A stretch of 27,087 nucleotides of DNA from CADAWZ01 sp045114665. GTDB taxonomy: Bacteria; Vulcanimicrobiota; CADAWZ01. Numbering within the stretch: the first letter of the stretch is position 1; every line of letters begins with the position of its first letter. This document shows positions 21,566 through 27,087 of the stretch, piece by piece. The stretch lies in contig JBGUKW010000111.1 of NCBI GenBank assembly GCA_045114665.1, forward strand, positions 1-27,087, read 5' to 3'. Position numbers and translations under genes: made by a program. Under the pieces are notes generated by a model. That model searched no databases and was not told the origin of the DNA. It saw nothing but the letters and a program-made list of their open reading frames with translations.

Positions 21566-22846
21566 TTGAAAAAAAATAAACTCCCTTATATCATAAGACT
21601 TGTAATCTCTATTGTTATTTTGATAACTGCTATTTTGGCAATATGGAGTATATACCCACTACATTTAATGGATATTCAAATTACCCCTCTTTTACAGAGA
21701 TGTCTTCGCAATCCATCGACCATGGCAATAATATTGTTATCTTTTGTCTTGATTGCAACTTTGATATTTGGAAGATTTTATTGTTCAATTGTATGTCCAT
21801 TTGGAATATTGCAAGAAGTATTTGCACTTATTTTTAATAAAAAGAAAAATGAATCTGTAACTAATGCAAAATATAAATATTTAATTGCTGGTATAAGTTT
21901 TGGATTGCTTTTTGGCGGTTCAGCTCTAATTTTAAGACATGTCGATCCATACACAATTTTTGGATCAGTCTCAAGTCTTTCAATATTTGGAATATGTATA
22001 ACCATTGCTATTTTAATCCTTGTATTTTTCAAAAATAGAATTTTTTGTACAAATATTTGTCCTGTTGGAGCATTGCTTGGAATCATTTCCAAAATATCAA
22101 TTTTTAAAATAAACATGGATAAAGAAAAATGTATAAGTTGTGGAATATGTTCAAAAGTATGCCCCTCAGGCTGTATTGATTTTAAAAATAAAAAAATTGA
22201 CAATGAGACCTGTGTAAAATGCTTAAAATGTTCTTCTGTATGTCCAAAAAATGCGATAAAATATGGAATTGAAAAAAAAGAAGATGAAAAATTTAATATA
22301 AATAGAAGAGAAGCAATCTATGGAATAGGTGCTTTGGCATTATTTGCAGGTGCATATATGGCAGGTGTAAAATTTACAAAAGACATAACAAAAAAGATAA
22401 AAGATATAATTTTGCCACCTGGTGCTGAAAATACAACTCGAATGGCAAATACATGTCTAAATTGCAATCTCTGTGTTAAAAACTGCACTAACAAAATCCT
22501 AAAACCAGCAGATGAAAAATTTAATTTTGTACATATAGATTATTCACAGGGAAAAGGATATTGTGAATTTAACTGTAATAAATGTTCTACTGTATGCCCT
22601 TCTGGAGCAATCAAAAGAATTACATTAGAACAAAAACAAAAAACAAGAATTGCAATGGCTTATATACTTGAGAATATCTGTCATGAATGTGGAATATGTG
22701 TAAGTGAATGTCCAACACATGCAATTTCACAACCCAATGGAAAGACAGCACAAGTTGACGGTAGTAAATGTATAGGTTGTGGAAAATGTAAAACAGTATG
22801 CCCATTTAAAGCCATAGATATATCTGCAATAAACAAACAACAATAA
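21566..22846 (+). CDS. Membrane polyferredoxin, NapH-NapG-like fusion
   Basis: 426 residues with a TTG start; GAGG at the end of the preceding gene is 9-10 nt upstream and only 5 bp separate the genes. The first half is NapH-like: membrane spans near residues 8-30, 48-72, 104-125 and 138-157, with the loop motifs FYCSIVCPFGILQE and FCTNICPVGALLG, then two 4Fe-4S motifs (C189-x2-C-x2-C-x3-CP and the next). The second half is NapG/MauM-like: N246-RR then a hydrophobic span (251-270), ILPPGA, and four Cys motifs beginning at C297, one with a C-x3-C first spacing. In NapG the RR stretch is the N-terminal Tat signal; here it is internal, so the two proteins appear fused. Likely role: passing electrons between quinol or ferredoxin and the exported reductase. 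Direction is not shown by sequence. Confidence 0.88.
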   Translation: MKKNKLPYIIRLVISIVILITAILAIWSIYPLHLMDIQITPLLQRCLRNPSTMAIILLSFVLIATLIFGRFYCSIVCPFGILQEVFALIFNKKKNESVTNAKYKYLIAGISFGLLFGGSALILRHVDPYTIFGSVSSLSIFGICITIAILILVFFKNRIFCTNICPVGALLGIISKISIFKINMDKEKCISCGICSKVCPSGCIDFKNKKIDNETCVKCLKCSSVCPKNAIKYGIEKKEDEKFNINRREAIYGIGALALFAGAYMAGVKFTKDITKKIKDIILPPGAENTTRMANTCLNCNLCVKNCTNKILKPADEKFNFVHIDYSQGKGYCEFNCNKCSTVCPSGAIKRITLEQKQKTRIAMAYILENICHECGICVSECPTHAISQPNGKTAQVDGSKCIGCGKCKTVCPFKAIDISAINKQQ

Positions 22847-22860
22847 GAAGGTAAAAAAAT

Positions 22861-23088
22861 ATGTCATTAGGTATCACTGAAATAGTTTTAATATTGATAG
22901 TTATCTTAATATTATTCGGAAGTAAAAAAATTCCAGAACTTGCAAAAGCATTGGGAAGAGCTTCTTATGAATTCAAAAAAGCAAAATCAGAAATTCAAAG
23001 AGAAGCAGAAGAAGTACAAAAATCTCTTGAATATAAAGATGAACAGCCCAAAGAATACCAATTAAAAGATGACGTAAATGAAGTATAG
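22861..23088 (+). CDS. tatA: Sec-independent translocase component TatA
   Basis: 75 residues. An N-terminal membrane helix (about 4-20, ITEIVLILIVILILFGSKKIP) with the FGSKKIPELAKALG hinge is followed by an amphipathic helix and a charged tail, the standard TatA/TatE pattern. TatA oligomers form the passage for folded proteins bearing twin-Arg signals. AAGAAGG lies 7 nt before the ATG. It is 14 bp after the polyferredoxin gene and closes an operon whose first product has a Tat signal, so it probably serves that cargo. No TatC or TatB is present in the window. TatB is possible in principle, but the short tail and FGSKKIPELAK motif favour TatA. Confidence 0.93.
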   Translation: MSLGITEIVLILIVILILFGSKKIPELAKALGRASYEFKKAKSEIQREAEEVQKSLEYKDEQPKEYQLKDDVNEV

Positions 23089-23090
23089 AA

Positions 23091-23120
23091 AAATAGCCTG
23101 TGAAATTTCACAGGCTATTT
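23091..23120. terminator. Intrinsic terminator after tatA, probably bidirectional
   Basis: A 30-bp perfect palindrome (AAATAGCCTGTGAAA and its complement) followed by a T-run on the plus strand. It starts 2 bp after the tatA stop and also lies 20 bp beyond the stop of the convergent phosphohexomutase gene. Confidence 0.9.
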
Positions 23121-23140
23121 TTTACAATTATTTCATTTTT

Positions 23141-24607
23141 TTACAATATCTTTTTTATAAATGACTCACATTCATTTAAGATTTTATATGATTTTTCATG
23201 TGAAGATGCTTCTGCATAAATTCTAAAAACAGGCTCTGTTCCAGAAGGTCTAAATAAAATCCAACTACCATCTTCAAGAATACATTTTATTCCATCAAGT
23301 GTATAGACATCTTTTATTTTTTCATCTGCAAAAGAAGAAGGCATTTTTGTACAGAATTTTGAAATAACCTCATCTTTTTCATCATTATTTTTAAATAATA
23401 TATCTGTTCTATGAAGACAATAAAGTCCAAATCTATCAACAATATCACTTTTTATTTCACTTATACTTTTATTGGAATAGACCATGGCTTCAAGGAGTAA
23501 TAATGCAACAAGTGGACCATTTTTATCAGGAATACCCATTTTTATGCCTATTCCTCCAGATTCTTCACCACCGATTAAAATATTGTGTCTCAACATCAAA
23601 TTAGTTATATGGCTAAATCCAACAGGAGTTTCATGGTAACTCAACCCATAGGCATTAGCCATTTGTTTTAAAAGTTGAGAAGATGAAAAAGAAGAAACAA
23701 CATCTCCTTCTAATTTTCTATTTTCTACAAGATGCCAAAGCAATATGGACATTATATCATAAGATTGCAAAAAAGCTCCTTGTGAATCAACAGCTCCAAC
23801 AGTATCAGCATCTCCATCAAACGCAAAACCTATATCTGCTCTATTTTTCAAGATTTTTTTCATCAATGGACCTATATTTCTAACAATAGGTTCAGGAGTA
23901 TAACCTCCGAATAGAGGATCGATATTATTTCTAATTTCATCAATAAATACTCCAACGGAATGAAAAAATTTTCTCATAAGCCCAGATGCTGAACCATATA
24001 TAGAATCACTTATTATTTTAAATCGAGCATTTGCAATTCTCTCCATATCAACAAAAGAAACTGTTTCTTCTGTATAAATATCATCAAATGAAACCTTCTT
24101 TATATATGACTTAGGAATATCATTAGGAATATAGCTCTTTTTAGAGAATATCATTTTTTCTATTCCCCATTTAATCTCAGAAATAGCACTACCCCCATAT
24201 TCTCCCTTAAATTTTATTCCATTATATTCATAAGTATTATGACTTGCTGTTATTATCAACCCTGCAGATAATTTCTTTTGCAAAACATAATTTGATACTG
24301 TAGGAGAAGAACAAAAAGAAGAAGATAAAAAAACAGGAATTCCACAACTTGAAATAACATCTGCAACAACTTCAGCAAATTTATCAGAAAGAAATCTCGT
24401 ATCATATCCTATTGCAACTCCAGCCGAAGGAGGTGTATATTTAAATGCTTTTCCTTCTGTACATTCTTTTGAATATATATCAAGTTTAGCTCTTTCAGAC
24501 CAATAAAGCCAATTTGCAACTGCTTTTGCAAATTTTTTTACATTGTCAAAAGTAAAAACATCGCCAGTAATAGCTCTCCAACCCTCAGTACCAAAAGATA
24601 TTCTCAT
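23141..24607 (-). CDS. Phosphohexomutase (phosphoglucomutase/phosphomannomutase family)
   Basis: 488 residues with all four domains. SFGTEGWRAITG at the start, the phosphoserine loop ITASHNTYEYNGIKFKG (Ser in TASHN), the metal loop FAFDGDADTVG, the sugar-binding GGEESGGIG and the C-terminal phosphate-binding FRPSGTEPVFRIYAEA are all present, so it should be active. It interconverts hexose 1- and 6-phosphates in the cytoplasm, feeding sugar nucleotides for glycogen, LPS or wall synthesis. Which sugar it prefers cannot be read from these motifs; it resembles the long phosphoglucomutase/ManB group rather than GlmM. AAGGA is 8 nt before the ATG. It lies 74 bp after the ankyrin gene, whose terminator lies between, so it is probably separately transcribed. 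Confidence 0.92.
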   Translation of the reverse strand: MRISFGTEGWRAITGDVFTFDNVKKFAKAVANWLYWSERAKLDIYSKECTEGKAFKYTPPSAGVAIGYDTRFLSDKFAEVVADVISSCGIPVFLSSSFCSSPTVSNYVLQKKLSAGLIITASHNTYEYNGIKFKGEYGGSAISEIKWGIEKMIFSKKSYIPNDIPKSYIKKVSFDDIYTEETVSFVDMERIANARFKIISDSIYGSASGLMRKFFHSVGVFIDEIRNNIDPLFGGYTPEPIVRNIGPLMKKILKNRADIGFAFDGDADTVGAVDSQGAFLQSYDIMSILLWHLVENRKLEGDVVSSFSSSQLLKQMANAYGLSYHETPVGFSHITNLMLRHNILIGGEESGGIGIKMGIPDKNGPLVALLLLEAMVYSNKSISEIKSDIVDRFGLYCLHRTDILFKNNDEKDEVISKFCTKMPSSFADEKIKDVYTLDGIKCILEDGSWILFRPSGTEPVFRIYAEASSHEKSYKILNECESFIKKIL

Positions 24608-24635
24608 ATTTTTTTCCTTTTCTATAAAAATAAAA

Positions 24636-24660
24636 ACCGTCTAATTAAAAATTAAACGGT
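24636..24660 (-). terminator. Intrinsic terminator after the ankyrin gene
   Basis: ACCGT (24636-24640) pairs with ACGGT (24656-24660), extended inward by TAATT/AATTA with one mismatch. On the minus strand it is followed by TTTTATTTTT. It sits 22 bp after the ankyrin gene stop. Confidence 0.85.
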
Positions 24661-24681
24661 CATTTTTAATGTAAATTTATA

Positions 24682-25509
24682 TTATTCTGCACCATGCTTT
24701 GTCAAATAATTGCAAACTTCTTCATGACCCTCTTTTTGAGCATAATATAAAGGAGTTCTGTTTGCTTTATCTCTTGCATTAATATCTGCATCACAATTTT
24801 TAAGAATTTTCAAAACATTTAAATTACCTAAAAAAGCAGCTCTATGCAATGGTGTCCAACCCAATTTATCAGATTTATTTACATTTACTCCATGTTGAAC
24901 AAGAACTCCAAGTATATCTGGATTATTTGTTCTTACAGCAAGGTCTATTGGGGTTAATCCAGTCTTATCCTCAATATTTATATTAGCCCCTTTATCTGCT
25001 AATAATTCAACAATTTTCAAATTGCCATTTTCAATAGCAGTAAATATAGGAGTTTCACCTGATTTATTTTTTTCATTTGGATTTGAACCAGTTTCAAGTA
25101 AATATTCAACTATATCTGCATGTCCAACTGAAACAGCAAGTTGCAACATATTATTACCAAATTTATCAATAATATTATCTTTTATTGGTGTTATTTTAGT
25201 AAAAGACTTCACTTCTTCCAATTTACCAAGAACAATAGCTCTCAATAATGATTCTTGTGCCTGTGTAAAACCTGGACTTGAAATAGGCTGTGAGGATATA
25301 CCCATCGCAGGAGAAGATGGAAGTGTATGAACTGAACCAATATTAGAAAGTGGAGTAACTGTAGGAATTTGAGGAATTTTAGGAATCTGAGGAATTTGTT
25401 GTTCTGCTTTTAATACATCTGATGAAGCAGGAAAAGGTGTTCCACAACCATTGCAAAATTTAGCCCTATCATTATTTTGCTTTCCACATTTAGTACATTT
25501 TTTAGGCAT
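24682..25509 (-). CDS. Zinc-ribbon and ankyrin-repeat protein
   Basis: 275 residues from the ATG at 25509 (GGAG 7 nt upstream; a start four codons earlier overlaps that site). Residues 4-24 are a zinc ribbon, C-x2-C (CTKCGK) then C-x2-C (FCNGCG). Residues about 30-85 are a Pro/Ile/Ser-rich linker with repeats of the type QIPKIPQIP. About 88-275 are ankyrin repeats: one degenerate, then five good copies with G-(N/D)-x-(P/M)-L and (I/V)V..LL...GA.(P/I)N patterns. There is no signal peptide or membrane segment, so it is probably a cytoplasmic protein-binding scaffold. Partner unknown. It has its own terminator and diverges from the glycosyltransferase gene across a 201-bp AT-rich spacer in which I see no certain promoter. 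Confidence 0.9.
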   Translation of the reverse strand: MPKKCTKCGKQNNDRAKFCNGCGTPFPASSDVLKAEQQIPQIPKIPQIPTVTPLSNIGSVHTLPSSPAMGISSQPISSPGFTQAQESLLRAIVLGKLEEVKSFTKITPIKDNIIDKFGNNMLQLAVSVGHADIVEYLLETGSNPNEKNKSGETPIFTAIENGNLKIVELLADKGANINIEDKTGLTPIDLAVRTNNPDILGVLVQHGVNVNKSDKLGWTPLHRAAFLGNLNVLKILKNCDADINARDKANRTPLYYAQKEGHEEVCNYLTKHGAE

Positions 25510-25710
25510 AATAAACTCCATTCACTTCTTTTGCTGAAAAAACAAAAATAAAACATTTTGTAATTATTATCTTAATTTTAAATTACTTTGTAAAGGTTTA
25601 TTTTCCTTTTTTTAAATTTCAATTTTTGATATGATATATTTGAAGGGTTAATTAATAAAAAAAAGAAATAGAAATTTCAAATTAAAATGACATATATAAA
25701 GGCGATTGTT

Positions 25711-26901
25711 ATGTATATAATAATAAAAATATCAATATATTTATTTTTCATCTTGGGAATTATAAATTTAATATTCGCATTTAGAAGTATTCTATATAGA
25801 AAAACCTATCTCTCTAAAGCAAAAAAATATGATGATTCAAACCCAAAAAGTGTTGCTTTATTTATTCCGTGTAAGGGAATAGAAGACCATGTAGATGAAT
25901 ATCTACATGGCATGATGCAACAAGATTATCCAGAATATAGGTTATATTTTATAACAGAAAGTGAAAAAGATCCAGCTTCACCATTGATTCAAGAACTGAT
26001 AAAAGAGAAAAACAATGCTTCACTCATAATAGCAGGGAGAACATCAAAATGTTGTCAAAAAAATCATAATTTGCTTGCAGGTGTCAGAGAAGAATTAAAA
26101 AACAAAGAAGTTGCTGATTATTTTGTTTTTGCAGATGCAGATGTTCAACCGAGCAAAACATGGTTAAAAGACCTTGTCCAACCACTTTCAAGTTCAGATG
26201 TTCAAGCGACTACCGCTTTTAGATGGCTAAAACCCAAAAACTTTTCTTTTTTTGGCACAATGCATGCAATGCTAAGTGCATATTTAGGAACATTGATGTC
26301 ATCTTCTGACGGAATGTGGGGAGGCTCTATGGCAATAAAAAGAGAGGCTTTTATTAAATATGGAGTTGACAAAAGATGGGAAACAGCAGTTGCTGATGAC
26401 ATTTCTTTAATGGAAATTGTAATAAAAAACAAACTAAAAAGAGTTTTTGTTCCTATTTGTTCTGCAGAAAGTTCAAATGTTATAAAAGATGCCAATGCTT
26501 TGTTTGAATGGTTCTTACGCCAAATTCAATATCTAAAAACTTATTGTAAAGCACATTGGATTACATCTATATTTTTTATTGGTTTAAATACAATAACAAC
26601 TATTCTACTTTTTGTATTATCAATATATTCTCTAATAACATCAGGATTATCAAGTATATCTATTATGCTTATAATATGTTGCATATTGTTCATAATGATC
26701 ATGTCTTTAAGCAGGTTTGAAGGAAAAGAAGGTCAACATTATTTTATTTGGTGCCTTATGATAATCCCTTCAATAACAATGGGCTTTATTTGTTTAATAG
26801 CCTCAATATTCAGATCAGATATGATATGGAGAGGTATAAGATACGGAATAAATAAAGATGGCACTGTTTCATTTGTAAAAGTTGAAAAAGAAAATGGGTA
26901 A
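25711..26901 (+). CDS. Membrane glycosyltransferase, family 2 fold (ceramide glucosyltransferase/HpnI-like)
   Basis: 396 residues from the ATG at 25711, which has AAGG 7-8 nt upstream; an in-frame ATG 8 codons earlier overlaps that site. N-terminal membrane span (about 4-25), then a GT-A domain: SVALFIPCKG opening strand, the DAD metal motif (VFADADVQPS), GGSMAIKREAF, AVADD (the acceptor-side Asp) and FEWFLRQIQYLK in place of the usual (Q/R)XXRW. The C-terminus has about three membrane spans. This layout matches GT21 ceramide glucosyltransferase and the hopanoid enzyme HpnI, which glycosylate a lipid at the membrane. The lipid substrate cannot be told from sequence, and the variant QXXRW motif advises caution. 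No sugar-lipid genes flank it; a promoter lies just after its stop. Confidence 0.88.
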   Translation: MYIIIKISIYLFFILGIINLIFAFRSILYRKTYLSKAKKYDDSNPKSVALFIPCKGIEDHVDEYLHGMMQQDYPEYRLYFITESEKDPASPLIQELIKEKNNASLIIAGRTSKCCQKNHNLLAGVREELKNKEVADYFVFADADVQPSKTWLKDLVQPLSSSDVQATTAFRWLKPKNFSFFGTMHAMLSAYLGTLMSSSDGMWGGSMAIKREAFIKYGVDKRWETAVADDISLMEIVIKNKLKRVFVPICSAESSNVIKDANALFEWFLRQIQYLKTYCKAHWITSIFFIGLNTITTILLFVLSIYSLITSGLSSISIMLIICCILFIMIMSLSRFEGKEGQHYFIWCLMIIPSITMGFICLIASIFRSDMIWRGIRYGINKDGTVSFVKVEKENG

Positions 26902-26903
26902 TC

Positions 26904-26932
26904 TTGAAAAATGAGTGAAACTGATATATAAT
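26904..26932 (+). promoter_or_regulatory. Strong sigma70-like promoter before the right-edge element
   Basis: TTGAAA (26904-26909), exactly 17 bp, then a perfect TATAAT (26927-26932), beginning 2 bp after the glycosyltransferase stop. It is the best-spaced promoter in the window. Confidence 0.7.
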
Positions 26933-26948
26933 ATAAACAAGAAAACAT

Positions 26949-26957
26949 AAAAGGAGG
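26949..26957 (+). other. Orphan Shine-Dalgarno (AAAAGGAGG) with no start codon
   Basis: A near-perfect ribosome site sits about 17 nt downstream of the -10 box, but the following bases (AAAACTTAAGCTCTTAA) have no ATG, GTG or TTG at usable spacing. The sequence then turns AT-rich up to the tnpB start. This could mark where the left end of the transposon entered a gene's leader. The remaining stretch to 27041 shows no other feature I can name. Confidence 0.45.
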
Positions 26958-27041
26958 AAAACTTAAGCTCTTAAAAATATATATAAATATAGTAAAAAGT
27001 GTTAAAATATACTCATATAGATTATACAGAGGATAAAGAAA

Positions 27042-27087
27042 TTGCTAAAAGCCTTCAAAACAGAAATTAATCCAACTGAAGAACAAA
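27042..27087 (+). CDS. tnpB: IS605-type TnpB (RNA-guided nuclease family), N-terminal start (partial)
   Basis: TTG start with AGAGG (27028-27032) 9 nt upstream. The 15 codons present read (M)LKAFKTEINPTEEQ, the typical opening of IS605 OrfB/TnpB proteins (a 'K.YK..I.PT.EQ' strand and helix). TnpB is the ancestor-like relative of Cas12 that uses a guide RNA made from the element's right end to cut DNA. The catalytic RuvC and zinc-finger parts lie beyond the window, so activity cannot be judged. No tnpA precedes it on this side within 1 kb, so it may be a tnpB-only (IS1341-type) element. Confidence 0.7.
   Translation, partial: MLKAFKTEINPTEEQ

Noticed and set aside
25510..25710. Divergent spacer between the ankyrin and glycosyltransferase genes examined for promoters
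   Set aside because: TTGATA at about 25626 with a weak TAATTA at 17-bp spacing exists, but it is not convincing enough to list.
1..27087. CRISPR arrays, tRNA and rRNA genes
   Set aside because: No regularly spaced repeats of 20-40 bp and no tRNA-like cloverleaf or rRNA segment were recognised on reading; a dedicated tRNA search was not possible here.

Overview
The window is an AT-rich stretch from a Gram-negative (lipid A-making), probably anaerobic bacterium. Evidence for an outer membrane is a full early lipid A gene set with BamA and periplasmic OmpH/Skp-like proteins. Evidence for anaerobic, ferredoxin-rich metabolism is a membrane polyferredoxin, a ferredoxin-fused aldo/keto reductase and genes tied to selenium-dependent molybdenum hydroxylases. 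Codon use is AT-biased, and TTG starts are common (lpxC, one ompH-like gene, the polyferredoxin, tnpB). I cannot assign a phylum from sequence alone; low-GC uncultured diderm lineages are plausible.

Layout. Positions 1-126 hold the tail of an IS200-type tnpA and a strong hairpin, probably the element's right end. Positions 200-13803 (minus strand) hold a long envelope-biogenesis gene run, read right to left: bamA, three OmpH/Skp-like lipoproteins, lpxD, a large unknown secreted protein, lpxC, fabZ, a Gfo/Idh/MocA dehydrogenase, lpxA, lpxB, a small membrane protein and a metallophosphatase. Gaps are 3-18 bp from bamA to fabZ and 81-144 bp around the Gfo/Idh, lpxA and lpxB genes. No classical LpxH or LpxI is present, and the terminal metallophosphatase carries Arg where most of its superfamily has His, as LpxH does. 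Next come pepT (minus), a coiled-coil peptidoglycan hydrolase without a signal peptide (minus), and a decayed phage-type lysozyme fragment.

From 17.67 kb the strand alternates: yqeC and a MocA-type nucleotidyltransferase (plus), ispF (minus, overlapping at its 3' end), queE (plus), then a plus-strand redox operon of a Tat-type lipoprotein aldo/keto reductase, a NapH-NapG-like fused polyferredoxin and tatA. A phosphohexomutase and a zinc-ribbon/ankyrin protein follow on the minus strand, then a membrane glycosyltransferase on the plus strand. The right edge has a strong sigma70-like promoter and a Shine-Dalgarno without a start codon, followed by the first codons of an IS605-type tnpB.

The main themes are outer membrane assembly with lipid A synthesis, and Tat-exported iron-sulfur redox chemistry. 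No tRNA, rRNA or CRISPR array was seen. The observations I think most worth following are the candidate LpxH substitute, the signal-less double-domain hydrolase beside a decayed lysozyme, and the polyferredoxin fusion.
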